From: Zoroaster sp. YZ-2022
Lineage: Eukaryota; Echinodermata; Asteroidea; Forcipulatida; Zoroasteridae
Direction of reading: 5' to 3'
DNA length: 64,000 nucleotides
NCBI GenBank assembly: GCA_029582265.1
Contig: CM055816.1
Coordinates: 2,012,992 to 2,076,991, forward strand
Numbering within the stretch: position 1 is the first letter of the stretch; every line of letters starts with the position of its first letter. The notes below the pieces were generated by a model. That model saw nothing but the letters and a program-made list of their open reading frames with translations. It had not been told where the DNA came from and searched no databases. Position numbers and translations under genes: made by a program. Of the stretch, positions 1-11,256 are shown piece by piece.

Positions 1-540
1 TGAAATAATTCAGTCTGAATAGTGCAATGAAAAGTCTTTTGAATTCTAAACAGCTGACTGCGGGAGTATGTTTTTGTTTTATTAGAACTATTGGGACATG
101 GGTTAACCGAAATATTCATAAATATCGTTATATCCTGCGGAGGGTCATGACCAGTTATGACTAGACTAGTTTGTCCATGTTTGGACCATTTAACTAGTGG
201 CACCTTAGAGGAATTAAATCCTGTACGGCACAGCCTCCATACCACGTGACGAGGCAAAACTGATTTGACTACAAAGTGAGACTGAAATGTATAAAGTTGT
301 GAAGTTACATAATACTCAACTAATAGACAAGTAAGTAACGCTGATCACTATATCGAATGTAATACTGATCCTACCCAGTCCTTCCCACTCCTTCCCACTC
401 CTTCACCCACTCCTTCACAAAGGAAACTTCTGACACACTCGTTAGAATTCATCTACTCCCACAGGATCCTCGTACGGCCCGTTTTTATCTGCTACCCCAA
501 AAAACAAGGCAGGTAATCCGGGTCACGCTCAGCCATCTCC
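1..540. other. No gene seen; short CT-rich direct repeats
   Basis: No open frame or family signature is recognisable here. At about 376-418 a short pyrimidine-rich motif (ccttcccact and variants) is repeated four to five times. The stretch leads into the Penelope-like fragment that becomes readable at about 549. Confidence 0.5.
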
Positions 541-548
541 GAGCCCCT

Positions 549-860
549 TTGATTGCTTTCCGTCGCCCCACAACCTCGGCGATATATTGGTTCGGGCTAG
601 ACTCCCTAGCACCAACAGCGACCTTAACATTACTGACCGTGAATCACCACAGGGAATGCTCTAATTGTACCCGCTCGAGATACAAAACCTGTTTGTATCC
701 CAAACCTGCTCAGAAGGTGAAAAGCCACAGTACTGGCCTCACCTACGCGATCAGAACTAAATCCCAGTGTGACACACCCAATGTTATATATGTAATCTCA
801 TGTAAAAGATGTGGTAAACAATATGTTGGGGAGACAAAGACCAAATTGTGTCACTTCTGC
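549..860 (+). pseudogene. Penelope-like retroelement fragment: linker zinc motif and start of GIY-YIG endonuclease
   Basis: The reading frame carries a cysteine cluster (CSNCTRSRYKTC) followed by NVIYVISCKRCGKQYVGET. This is the linker and opening GIY-YIG motif at the C-terminus of Penelope-like element polyproteins, where the endonuclease nicks target DNA for reverse transcription. The frame stays open to 980, but the residues after YVGETKTKL (CHFCFCFCW and on) no longer resemble the domain, so the catalytic arginine helix and C-terminus are lost. No reverse transcriptase is visible upstream. The spacing of the cysteines resembles the Poseidon/Neptune branch more than Drosophila Penelope; that sub-assignment is inference. 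It is a dead fragment rather than a host gene. Confidence 0.75.
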
Positions 861-1019
861 TTCTGCTTCTGCTGGATACTATGCAAACACCACCAGATGG
901 TGGTTATAACGCTTTGTCAACCATGTTTCCTCTGTGAAAACTTAAAAAAACCTACACTGTCTCTTTTAGGACAATTTTAATTTAGCTATTTACACCCACA
1001 CACCAACTCCTCAATTCGT

Positions 1020-1480
1020 ATGGTGTAATTACCCACCTCCCCTTTTGTTGTCATATCCCTTTGTGTATTGTCCTATTTTTACTCTAGCTTTACCACAAGC
1101 TGCCGCATCTACTTATTGTTTGGCTTACTAATCCCTCCTTTGTTCACTTCTGATACTCCTATTGGCTTTTCTAGACGGATGCTTATCTTTAATTGGCTAC
1201 TATTTTCCCGCTTTTTTGGATCCCGCCCATGATCCTTTGCATTCCCTTTTCCCTATAAATGGATGTGTTTTTTATGTTTGTACTTTGTCAAAGCCTCTGA
1301 TGAAGGCCACCCTCCCGATTTAATTTATATATATGGCATCAGCCATCTTTGCTCTCTACCCGTTTATATAATATTCAGGTCAGTTTCTCCCTATAAAATG
1401 TACTTTGTGTACAACCACGTAAAAGGCTTGTGTCCTAAGTTATGTGATCCCCGCTACTACGAGTAGTCTAGGCCGTAGTC
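1020..1480 (+). repeat. Probable 3' region of the Penelope-like copy; a segment recurs at 53.2 kb
   Basis: The stretch contains a tctgatgaaggccac motif like those near Penelope-like 3' ends. The segment 1358-1460 (tttatataat, attcaggtcagtttc, then aaaggcttgtgtcct) recurs diverged at about 53190-53300 in the same orientation, so it is an interspersed repeat. Linking it to the endonuclease fragment just upstream rests on position only. Confidence 0.4.
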
Positions 1481-1489
1481 TAGGTCATA

Positions 1490-2570
1490 ATAAATTGTTG
1501 ACAACTTTTGAAATGTGCCTATGGTCTGTCGTGAAATAAGAGCAGATTTACAGGCATCGGTTGGGGGAACTACCCCCTCCCCCCCGTTCGCCCATCTCCC
1601 ATCCCCAGTATTTACACTACTGCCCCTGAGCATCATTTTGAAGGTTTGGAACTTTCAGTTTTGTGTTTTCATTTATGTCATTGAAATTTTGTATTTGCTG
1701 CTCCGGGACAATTACTTTGACTCTGATTATAAGTTTCACATATTTTGTTTCAGTTGATGCAATCATAATAACAGTAATCGATGCGAATACCATGTTTTTT
1801 AAAGTTTTTTTTTACTGTTCATGTGCAATCGAATTCACATTTTGAGTATTCAAACATGGATATGATTAGGCTTGGGCGGTTACACAATTTCTGGAACCGG
1901 TTCGGTTAAAAAAAAGACTCAGTTCCGAGTTGGAACCGGTTCCAAGAGATTCAAAGAAAAACATGAGAATTACAGAAAATAATAAAACATACGGTCTTTG
2001 TTGTGTCCCAAATACGAAACGAAGGAGTTTCAATTTTCAATCGTTTCAGAAACTGGAATGAAATGAAACTGGAATGAAATGAAACTGGAATGAAATATGT
2101 CTCGTACTGAATGGTCAAATACTCAGTGCCAAGCTTCCTGCTGATTGGTTTACAATGATGGTACTCATGCATATGCATATATTATGCAAGGAAACCTTTA
2201 GCCCTCATTGGTTAAGATGTCTGTCATACGTGTGACGTCAGGTCTATCAATTAAGCCCTGGCTCTGGATTTATACAATCAGTAATATCAAAATAAATACT
2301 ACATAAAAAATTCATTGGTCATGGTTTAGTGTCCGTGATTGAAGGCAATATAAAAATCAGCTTGGAAAAAACAAGTTCAACCAAAATCACGTTTGACCAG
2401 AGCTGTACATGTATCGCCAAAGTTAACTGTAATTGGCCACATTTGAATCTGCTTTATATCTTTACATCAGCTGACTGTCTAAAGGATCATGATGACGTCA
2501 TTCCATAAATTAAACTCTACCAGCAGTCTTTGGAAATCCCTCATTGGATGCTCTGACTGGTCAGTGGTTG
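1490..2570. other. No gene seen
   Basis: Short frames only, without family signatures. At 1880-1945 an ggaaccggtt motif occurs twice as an imperfect inverted pair, perhaps a decayed transposon end. At 2053-2098 a 17-bp motif (gaaactggaatgaaatg) is repeated about three times. Confidence 0.4.
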
Positions 2571-2585
2571 ATCTTACACAAGAAC

Positions 2586-3094
2586 GTTGTACGCACACAC
2601 TTTAAGTCCAATTATTATCATCATCGGCAGCTCAGTCTCGAGAGACCATGCTTGATGCGCCTCTGGAGTGATGTCTGTTTGTAGGGTCTTGGCATCGTCT
2701 GTTGTGGCTATGCAGTCCAATGCGCGAGTGACAGTCCCTGTTACACTTGGTACAGACGTACTGAGAAGCCTAAGATGCATGGATTGCTGCAGCGCGTTTC
2801 TTCCAATCCCTCTTCTCTGCTGCAAGCTGACCTCTCTTCACGTCTGCACCTGCAATGCCCCTGTGGACAGTCTGACGCCAAGCATCTCGATCCTCGGCTT
2901 GTATCTCCCAGTTGCCTGGAGAGATATTACAGGCTTTCAAGTCTCTCTTGCAGGCGTCCTTGAAGCGGAGTAAGGGGCGACCAACTCGTCTGGGGCCAGT
3001 AGCTAAACTGTCCGTACAGAATGTCTTTTGGCAGCCTCCCGTCCTCCATGCGTCGAACATGTCCCATCCATCGAAGGCGGCGATGACTCAGCAA
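2586..3094 (-). pseudogene. LINE ORF2 C-terminus (3' part of a split non-LTR retrotransposon)
   Basis: On the minus strand the translation reads RRLRWMGHVRRMEDGRL, then after a frame change VGRPLLRFKDACKRDLKA, and after another CTKCNRDCHSRIGLHSH. These are the C-terminal block and terminal zinc-knuckle-like motif (C-x2-C-x3-C...SRIGL-x-SH) of a widespread class of animal non-LTR retrotransposons. Its upstream half lies at 4513-4700, separated by a SINE and its expanded tail. Removing the insertion rejoins the reading at the 'MYSLL/SHRRLRW' junction, so both parts were one gene. At least two frameshifts make it non-functional. I do not assign the clade. Confidence 0.85.
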
Positions 3095-3099
3095 TAATA

Positions 3100-3142
<43 letters not shown>

Positions 3143-3155
3143 CTCAGCAATAATA

Positions 3156-3189
<34 letters not shown>

Positions 3190-3202
3190 CTCAGCAATAA
3201 TA

Positions 3203-3272
<70 letters not shown>

Positions 3273-3285
3273 CTCAGCAATAATA

Positions 3286-3334
<49 letters not shown>

Positions 3335-3347
3335 CTCAGCAATAATA

Positions 3348-3408
<61 letters not shown>

Positions 3409-3520
3409 CTCAGCAATAATAATGATGATGATGATGACTCAGCAATAATAATGATGATGATGATGATGATGATGATGACTCAGCAATAATAATGATGATG
3501 ATGACGACTCAGCAATAATA

Positions 3521-3559
<39 letters not shown>

Positions 3560-3572
3560 TTGATGATGATGT

Positions 3573-3605
<33 letters not shown>

Positions 3606-3705
3606 CTCAGCAATAATAATGATGATGACTCAGCAATAATAATGATGATGATGATGACGACTCAGCAATAATGATGATGATGATGATGATGACGACTCAG
3701 CAATA

Positions 3706-3736
<31 letters not shown>

Positions 3737-3892
3737 CGACTCAGCAATAATGATGATGATGATGATGATGACGACGCAGCAATAATGATGATGATGATGA
3801 TGATGATGACGACTCAGCAATAATGATGATGATGATGATGATGACGACTCAGCAATAATGATGATGATGATGATGATGACGACTCAGCAATA

Positions 3893-3923
<31 letters not shown>

Positions 3924-4175
3924 CGACTCAGCAATAATGATGATGATGATGATGATGATGATGACGACGCAGCAATAATGATGATGATGATGATGATGAT
4001 GATGACGACTCAGCAATAATGATGATGATGATGATGATGACGACTCAGCAATAATGATGATGATGATGATGATGACGACTCAGCAATAATGATGATGATG
4101 ATGATGATGACGACTCAGCAATAATGACGACGACGACGACGACGACGACGACGTCGACGACGATGATGATGATGA
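3095..4175 (-). repeat. Expanded SINE-tail microsatellite with interspersed insertion-site copies
   Basis: About 1.08 kb of (GAT)n on the plus strand, broken about two dozen times by the motif gactcagcaataat. That motif equals the LINE sequence at the insertion point (gactcagcaa, 3085-3094) plus taat. Two classes occur: copies to about 3630 carry gactcagcaataataatg, and later copies carry gacgactcagcaataatg at steps of mostly 36-42 bp. The end next to the SINE body turns into (GAC)n at 4124-4160. Frames through it give only runs of Ser, His, Asp or Met. Confidence 0.9.
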
Positions 4176-4512
4176 TGTGTGGACTTATATAGCGCACGTA
4201 TCCACCAACTGAGTGGTGCTCAAGGCGCATATTATTACCCCTGCTCATAAGGCTCATGAGGCTCATAAATCATTCCTGAAACCATCTCAGCTCCCTGGGG
4301 AGTATACAGCTCAATTGCTGCCATTACAGCGCATATAGGGCTAATCAACCAACTCTGCCCTCACAGGTACCCATTTAACCCCTGGGTGGAGAGAAACAAT
4401 TATGGTTAAGTGTCTTGCTCAAGGACACAAGTGTCACGGCCGGGATTCGAACCCGCATTCTGCTGCTAACACCAGAACTTGAGTCCGGTAAGCTAGACCG
4501 CTCAGCCACGAC
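4176..4512 (-). mobile_element. tRNA-derived SINE (family 1) inserted in a LINE
   Basis: Read on the minus strand, the head has tRNA-like internal promoter boxes: gtggctgagcggtctagc (A box region) and gggttcgaatccc (B box). The body follows with the 'cttgtgtccttgagcaagac' segment, and the 3' part ends ...gcgctatataagtcc before the (ATC)n tail. The flanks are actcagcaa at 3086-3094 and actccagcaa at 4513-4522, a target-site duplication with one extra base. The unoccupied LINE would read straight across. Related copies lie at 10.6/12.7, 17.2, 36.1 and 41 kb. Confidence 0.9.
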
Positions 4513-4700
4513 ACTCCAGCAAGGAATACATGCTGGGAATTTTGGCGCGCTTCAGGATGCCACTATGTGGGACATCCTGCCAGCTGATTCCGAGAATGCG
4601 CTTGAGGCACCGCATGTGGAAGGCATTGAGCCGGCGCTCTTGCCTCATGCAGGTGGTCCAGGACTCACTTCCATAGAGTAAGGTGCCGAGAAGGTTTACT
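4513..4700 (-). pseudogene. LINE ORF2 fragment upstream of the SINE insertion
   Basis: The minus-strand translation gives LYGSESWTTCMRQERR, then RRLNAFHMRCLKRILG, then a stretch ending IPSMYS. This is the conserved post-catalytic region of LINE reverse transcriptases (the 'LLYGSETW...RQE+RLN.F..RCLR.ILGI.W.D' block). It continues into 2586-3094 once the SINE and its tail are removed. The upstream reverse transcriptase core is not visible beyond about 4700, so the copy is truncated or replaced there. Confidence 0.85.
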
Positions 4701-4989
4701 CCTTTACACTTAGCCGTTGAGTCAAACTTGAACCTTTTCCACCCTGGCCGTTGACTGCCTGTTGCAGGTTATCCGCCCAGTGGTGCAGTGTAAACACCAC
4801 CCCCTCACGCGGTTTAGCTCGCCAGCTGAGGCGGTGTACCGGGGTGTGGCGCTTGGAGCCAGCACGTGAGAGATTTAGGAGATGGATGAGAACCAGTGAT
4901 GCCCGACCACTCTACTAGGTAGGGTGCAGCTGGCAGACAACAAAGGTACTATCCAAAGGTACAAATCCAGAGCCCCTTCCACTCCTTGC

Positions 4990-5160
4990 ACCCCAATTAT
5001 TATATACCAATACATTTGTGTGGATCGAATCCTGCCTAAGTCGCCTGTGGGTTGTTTCCCCGCAGATACTCGGAAAGCACTGAGTACGTATACAGTGTTT
5101 CATACAGAGTCGGTGTAGCGCAAAAATCAAATCAATTGTTTATCACCTGACGTTTAAATA
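4990..5160 (+). repeat. tRNA-derived SINE (family 2), 3' body fragment
   Basis: Contains 'tcgaatcctgcctaagtcgcc', then 'cggaaagcactgagta', then 'aaatcaaatcaattgtttat'. The same order is found at 21361-21530 and 42360-42590. The tRNA-like head is missing or degraded. Confidence 0.6.
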
Positions 5161-5169
5161 AACTCTGTT

Positions 5170-5570
5170 TTAGCATAAGAGCCAACATTGCTTTGTGGAG
5201 TAAATACGAGCTGTATTATACCTGTGAACAAATTATTATCAGGTGGTCGCTAAAGTGTTTCCTTTACACTTTTGACTTTTTTTGTAATGCCATAAACGCA
5301 CTCCTGGGAAAATCGATGAATTGCACGGTCTCCTACACTGAAAATGGAGCCTACTTTATTAATTATTTCCCTGGTTTCCTCAACAATAAGCTCAGTCAAA
5401 GAAAGCAGGCAGATTGTATAGGAGGTTACCAGTGAACAGTTGGAGACTTGTGGGGACAATCCGAGCAACATAAATTACAAATCCTGATGTATATTCAGTG
5501 TGTTTCGTACGGAAGCTTTCAAGGGACATCGTAACAAAAAAGTATTGGATTAAGTCATAATTATGGCATA
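5170..5570. other. No gene seen
   Basis: Two opposite-strand frames of 70-80 codons overlap here, but neither shows a domain, splice-site pattern or repeat family that I recognise. Confidence 0.4.
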
Positions 5571-5571
5571 C

Positions 5572-6442
5572 ACTGTAAAAAATTACCGTAATTTTACGCG
5601 GAAAAGTTGGTAAATTCTACGGTGAATTACCGTAATCATCCCTTTCTCAGTGTTTTACGGCCGAAACCCGTATTATGGCCGCTCCCATTGCACTCTGGGG
5701 TATATCCAATATGTAATGATCTGACCTTAATTGACATAGCTTTGCGCTCGAATCATTTCCAATGTTTAAATATGTGAAAATGGGTGATTTTAGGGCATTT
5801 TCAAATAATTTACTGTTAATTTTATGAATAAAAATGTAAGATTTTGATGTTCTCTTCTATGTTTATGTAAAAAGTACATTAAAAATTTAAAATATTGAAA
5901 TATAGATTATAATTGCATGCCACCATGACTAAAAAGAGTTTCGAAAAGACAGTATATATAAAGGATACATGTTTTGTACATTAGTGACTGGAGAGGATTA
6001 GGAGTGGTGAAAAACATTGTGTACAATAAACAGTTGCATTGATTAACTACACTATTTTATGGTGCTCTAAAAAGGCCACGTGCACATTGCAAGAAGAGTG
6101 TGTAAGCGTCGCATTAGGATTCACGCGTCGCACTAGAAGTGTTATCGCGTCGCAGTAGAAAGAAGTGTTCACCATTCCAGTTTTTTCTCGTATGAAGAGC
6201 CGTATGTGACTAAATTTCGACTAATTAATATATGACTAAAATAAATGTAAATCCATATTGCAGTTTTTTTCTCGTATGAAGAGCCGTTTGCGACAAAATT
6301 TCGACTAATTAATATATAAGACTAAAATAAATGTAAATCCATATATTTACTAGAAAAACCAATTATACAAAAGCGGCAACCAGACTGGTCGGCAGCTAGC
6401 ATGCATACGGTACTAAACATGAATTTTGGGATTTATATTCCT
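5572..6442 (+). repeat. Interspersed repeat A, copy 1
   Basis: Starts tacactgtaaaaaattaccg and ends gaattttgggatttatattc. A shorter copy lies at 7606-8102 in the same orientation with the same two ends. The inner part contains about three units of the cactagaagtgtt motif that is expanded at 10296-10556. No coding sequence is seen, so it is probably a non-autonomous element. Confidence 0.7.
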
Positions 6443-6445
6443 TTA

Positions 6446-6620
6446 AGCCCGGTTCATGCAAAGCGAATTTTACGTCATCAAATTCGCGGCGAATGATTCG
6501 CGCAAGTTGAAATGTGTTCAACTTTTGCGAACCTTCGCCGCGAATATTTGCCGTGAACCATTGTCGACGTCACGAATTTCGCTTCGCATTCGCTTTCACG
6601 TGAAGTATGAACCAGCCTTC
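6446..6620 (+). mobile_element. Small MITE-like palindromic element
   Basis: Ends form inverted repeats: aagcccggttcatgcaaagc at the left, and the reverse complement of ...gtatgaaccagcctt at the right. The interior is rich in ttcgc/gcgaa palindromes. Length is about 175 bp. It has no coding capacity; a transposase must act in trans. Confidence 0.65.
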
Positions 6621-6884
6621 AGTCTATCATTTACAACTTCAAACTAACCATATAGCACAATACAGGAACTGCACATTTAACTTATTTAATTATCAAATTT
6701 TGGCGACAAATAATTTGAAAAATTATTGGACTGTGGTAAAAATGGGAGGCACCCAATTTGAACTGCATATTTCACTTATTTAATTATTTGAAAATAAATT
6801 ATAGGACCAATACTGAAATAGTTACATGGGCGTTGATCGGTGGGGGATGGAGTGGGGCATTACATCAAATGTCTACCAGCTGTC

Positions 6885-6963
6885 CTAGTTTAAGATGAAC
6901 ACAGTGAACGATTGTTTTGCTCATTTATGCAGCAGCAACAGTATTATGACCTTATCATGTGGG
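6885..6963 (-). repeat. Fragment of the TTAA-type MITE
   Basis: Reverse-oriented partial copy of the 15272-15494 element: it shares cccacatgataagg, the gctgctgcataaat segment and cactgtgttcatctt on the opposite strand. Both ends are missing. Confidence 0.7.
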
Positions 6964-6969
6964 ATCAAT

Positions 6970-7376
6970 TGCGCAGCAGGTCTTTCAGAGCAATGCTTCA
7001 CACACTTCAGCACGTACGTGGCATTATAATCAAATTCTAGAATCATCGAACTGTGAAGAAAGAGCGTGTAATTAACAATGATTGTATTCTCATTTGTCTG
7101 GTCCTCTCGGTGGTTAGTAAACTGTGGCATTGTGTATGCATGGAATCAACTAGGCACGTACTTGACATAAGAATCAAATTGTAATAATTGTTACCAAACT
7201 GGATATGGAAACAAGAAAACCGAAATTAAAAAAATAACTATATTTTATTGCTCTGTATGGCTTGGCGACTATATCGGGTATGGCATTTTTTGGTGAACAA
7301 TGTATCCAAGATTGCATAAAAGGACCCGTTATCGAGCATTTCGCTGAGGATCGAGTGTGTCATTAATAACGTTGTG
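6970..7376. other. No gene seen
   Basis: Short open frames without recognisable family signatures. Confidence 0.35.
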
Positions 7377-7450
7377 CATTATTATTATTATTATTATTGG
7401 TTTATTAAAAATCTGAATGTGGCAGGCGCAAAGCTGAATTGTATTCAAAA
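7377..7450 (-). repeat. Possible LINE 3' end with (AAT)n tail
   Basis: Minus-strand sequence ends in a 'tttttaataaacc' block followed by (AAT)7, the layout of many L2/CR1-type LINE 3' ends. No coding part is visible upstream, so the family call is tentative. Confidence 0.35.
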
Positions 7451-7605
7451 TTTACATTTAAAAGATGCAATAACCTTAAGCGTGTAACCTCTCACATAAT
7501 ATGGTACACTGACTCAAGTCAGCGACAAGTGTATTTTTATTTTTTTTTGATTTTGCAGACTAAACACACTGTTGCTTTATCACGTGATTTGGGCAAGATT
7601 TTGCA

Positions 7606-8102
7606 TACACTGTAAAGTGTGTAAATTCTGCGAAAAATGTGAATTACCGTGATCATCCCTTTCTCGGTGTATTTTCAAATATTTACTGTTATTTTTATGA
7701 CAAAAAGGTAAAATTTTGATATTTTCTTCTATGTTGATGTAAAAAAGTATAGAATATTGAAATATAGATTATAATTGCATGTCACCATGAATAAAAAGAG
7801 TTTTGAAAAGACAGTTAACTACAACACTAATTCAGAAACAAAACCTTTCTGTAAAATAATAATGTATGGGATGTGGAGGACTTTTTTATCGCGTCGCACT
7901 AGAAGTGTTCACCATTGCAGTTTTTTTCTCGTATGAAGAGCCGTATGTGACTAAATTTCGACTAATTATATATAAGACTAAAATAAATGTAAATCCATAT
8001 ATTTACTAGAAAAAACTATTATACAAAAGCGGCAACCAGACTGGTTGGCAGCTAGCATGCATACGGTACTAAACATGAATTTTGGGATTTATATTCCTTT
8101 AA
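7606..8102 (+). repeat. Interspersed repeat A, copy 2
   Basis: Shorter copy of the 5572-6442 repeat. It shares the start (tacactgtaaa), the 'catccctttctcggtgt' segment, the 'ctcgtatgaagagccgt' block and the terminal 'gaattttgggatttatattc'. It holds only one unit of the cgcactagaagtgtt motif. Inside it, 7816-7880 is inverted relative to 8107-8175. Confidence 0.75.
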
Positions 8103-8106
8103 AAAA

Positions 8107-10250
8107 GACCTCCACAGCCCATACATTATTGTTTTACAGAAAGGTTTTGTTTCTGAATTAGTGTTGTAGTTAACAAAAATGTTGCTAATCCTGTTACAAA
8201 TATTTACAACCTAAACCTAGTCTCGATCCCAGCTACCTACATGGAAGGTGAGCATTCTAAACCACAAGACTATCATGTCACTCGAATTTGGCGGTGAATT
8301 AAGTACAGAAAAACCTTTGTAAAATTGTATTTATAAAATAATATAAATTCTTTAATGCAGAAAAATATTGCGCAGGCCTACAGGGTTCACTCGTCCCCAC
8401 CGCCCAGGGCCGTAGCGAGCGGAGGCAGGAGGTATGGTGTACGACACCCCAATAATTGTTCTCAGTCGGCAAATCAAAGGTACTAGAGCAAGGGTTGGTC
8501 CATAATAAATTTTCAGTCAGCAACATTTGTTTGTTTTATATACTGATGCCTACTTTCACAACAAACTATTTTAAAGCAGAACTGTTAATTAAAGTAATGT
8601 TTATTATATACATGTACAACTACAACACTGTCCCAAATATGTCCCACAAGTTGAATTTTGAGATAATCAAATTTGTCACCCAACTAACTGTATTTATATA
8701 TGTAATGGAATTACATTTATATATGTAATGGAATACATCATTCATCAAATGTTTCTTTTGAGGCCTTTTTGTCTATAATTTCAGTATAACTATTTTTTCC
8801 AAATGAATTTTTAAAGTTCATGGGACAATTTATTTCACATAATAAACAACCTGAATGTATTTTCACTATTGCTGAAGCTTTCATATAGGCTGGAGTTATG
8901 CATCAACAAATACATTATCCTAACAGAAAAGAAATATATTTTACTACAGAAAAGACTTTCCTACAGTTCATGAGTTCAAAGCTAAAATTAAGTCTTAATT
9001 GTTAACCTGGAGGTCCTGGTAAAATTATTTATATGTATTTTCTGAAAAATGTGAGTAGACTTTCACGGGTCAGTAAGTCTGACCGAGTTCCAATGACCAG
9101 TTGTAACAGTTGTACAGTTGTAACAGTTAAAGAATTGCCAATCATGAAAAATTGTTTTGACATTTATTAATATTTCATTTGTATTTGTTACTTTCCTTCT
9201 GTTTCTCTGATTTATATTGGATGTTACGAACTTAGAATAGTGGCTGGATTATTTTAATTTCTTTATGATTATTGTTTAATTCTTATTATTTTACTTTATT
9301 GCATTTCCCACTTTTGTATTGTTGCTGATTCCCCAGTTAGATCAGTTTGCTTACACTTTTATTGTAATCTACTGAATGAGAGATTTTATAATTCATCTCG
9401 TTTCCACTAATCATTTTGTTGTAAACCTTGTTGTACAAAGTTAATATTTCCCAGTTATTTGTAAATTCATAGCCCACCATTGTTCAGTGAATTCGAAACC
9501 CTAAATTCACTGTATCACTGGTTACAGGTATTTCAGATGAAGACCATCTGGACTTATGCCTCCAGTTTTGCAATTTTTCTTAGTTTCCATATTAATTGTG
9601 TTAGTACCGGTCGTTATATTATTGTTAAGTCCACTATCGATTTTTTCGATACTGTGTTGCAAACGAACAGTGTGTATATTGTCTATTCATGCCATAGTAC
9701 AATATAATAATGATATGTGATCACTTCTTATTATCAGCCAAGGTATGGCTTTGGGTGGGTTTGTTTATATTCCAAGTTTGTGGCAGAGACCTTTGGTCTG
9801 CCTAGGGACTTTGTTTTGGGATGGTAGCTCATTAGTATGTTAGGGCTAGCCACAGATTTAAGTGTTTTGGGACTGACGGAATAAGCCACGAATATGTATA
9901 AGACATCTCACTGGCTGAAATATCGCGGGATGGCGATTTTAGTTGGCAGAAAAAAAATCGCGCACCCCGCTCGCTAAGGCCCTGGGTGGTGGGGACGAGT
10001 GAACCCTGTAGGCCTGAGCAATAAATAATTTTATAAATACAATTTTACAAAGGTTTTTCTGTACTTAATTCACCGCCAAATTCGAGTGGCATGGTAGTCT
10101 TGTGGTTTAGAATGCTCACCTTCCATGTAGGTAGCTGGGATCGAGACTAGGTTTAGGTTGTAACTATTTGTAACAGGATTAGCAACATTTTTGGTTGACT
10201 ACAACACTAATTCAGAAAAAAACTTTCTGTAAAACAATAATGTATGGGCT
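8107..10250. mobile_element. Long-inverted-repeat (foldback-like) element
   Basis: The left arm 8107-8435 and right arm 9960-10250 are reverse complements over about 290-330 bp with only scattered differences. They share, for example, cagcccatacattattg, tagtctcgatcccagctacc and gggttcactcgtccccacc. The spacer of about 1.5 kb (8440-9957) shows no recognisable transposase; its longest frames (90 and 75 codons) have no motif. The arms are long and similar, as in foldback elements or non-autonomous transposons with long terminal inverted repeats. Part of the outer arm also occurs at 7816-7880. Confidence 0.75.
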
Positions 10251-10295
10251 GTGTATGGCTCTTCTAGGGCTCTTCATACGAGAAAAACTGAATGG

Positions 10296-10556
10296 TGAAC
10301 ACTTCTAGTGCGACACGACAACACTTCTAGTGCGATGCGAAAATACTTCTAGTGCGACGCGACAACATTTCTAGTGCGACGCGACAACACTTCTAATGCG
10401 ACGCGACAACACTTCTAGTGCGACGCGATAACACTTCTAGTGCGACGCAACAACACTTCTAGTGGGACGCGACAACAATTCTAATGCGACGCGACAACAC
10501 TTCTAGTGCGACGCGACAACATTTCTAGTGCGACGCGACAACACTTCTAGTGCGAC
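10296..10556 (+). repeat. 22-bp minisatellite, about 12 copies
   Basis: Tandem units of cacttctagtgcgacgcg plus acaa with point changes. The reverse complement of the unit is present about three times in repeat A copy 1 (6100-6170) and once in copy 2 (7890-7910). The minisatellite therefore grew from an internal motif of repeat A, whose adjoining 'ctcttcatacgagaaaaa' is found at 10260-10280. Confidence 0.85.
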
Positions 10557-10589
10557 GGTTAACCGTAAATTATACGGCACATTTTCACA

Positions 10590-10774
10590 ACGGAGTGTCG
10601 TGGCCGAGCGGTCTAGCTTACCGGACTCAAGTTCTGGTGTTAGCAGCAGAATGTGGGTTCGAATCCCGGCCGTGACACTTGTGTCCTTGAGCAAGACACT
10701 TAACCATAATTGCTTCTCTCCACCCATGGGTTAAATGGGTACCTGTGAGGGCAGAGTTGGTTGATTAGCCCTAT
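10590..10774 (+). mobile_element. SINE family 1, 5' half
   Basis: Begins ggagtgtcgtggccgagcgg, with a B box at gggttcgaatccc, then 'cttgtgtccttgagcaagac' and the body to gattagccctat. It stops where the 10775-12725 insertion starts and resumes at 12726. It is very similar to the reverse complement of the copy at 4176-4512. Confidence 0.9.
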
Positions 10775-11256
10775 GGGTGCACCCCACTAAATAGTGAGGA
10801 ATTCATGCGCCGAGCTGTTTATCATAAAGTGTATGCCCTCAAATTTTTCTGAAAAACAAAGATTTGAGGCCCATTCATTTGATGGATTGTGTAAAAATGG
10901 CCCACTATCATAACCCGGGGGTCCTTGGCTTCCAACTGTGAGTATTTTGGACACACTAGGCCCTGAAAAAGTGGTCCTAATTTGATTTCAAGCGTAAGGC
11001 CTTTTTCCAAAATGGCTGCTTTTCAGTGTGGACGTTTTCACTACTGTAGAGGGTGGTTTTCATTGGGATGAGAATAACTCCCTGGAAACCTGGACTTTAG
11101 AAAGTAAATAGAGAAGAATATAAAAGGTTATATATCGATCAATATTTTTTCTTTTGGTTTTAAAAACTGTGGGACTTCTAAGTATTTGTTAATGATTTTT
11201 GAATATTTTGTATTTAGCACTGTTTACTATGGGAGTTTATTTAGTGGGGTGCACCC
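10775..11256 (+). mobile_element. 482-bp TIR element, copy 1
   Basis: Perfect 18-bp terminal inverted repeats: gggtgcaccccactaaat at the left and atttagtggggtgcaccc at the right. It is nearly identical to 12243-12725, with about half a dozen small differences. The flanks are ctat on the left and tata on the right. The only frame worth noting is a 62-73 codon minus-strand ORF shared by both copies, without a recognised domain. It is a MITE-type non-autonomous DNA transposon of unassigned superfamily. Confidence 0.85.

Noticed and set aside
4045..4266. Minus-strand frame with Ser, Val and His runs
   Set aside because: Translation of the GAT/GAC microsatellite and the SINE end.
10590..10680. 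Functional tRNA gene
   Set aside because: A and B boxes are present, but the sequence continues into the SINE body and is repeated several times in the window; no complete cloverleaf.
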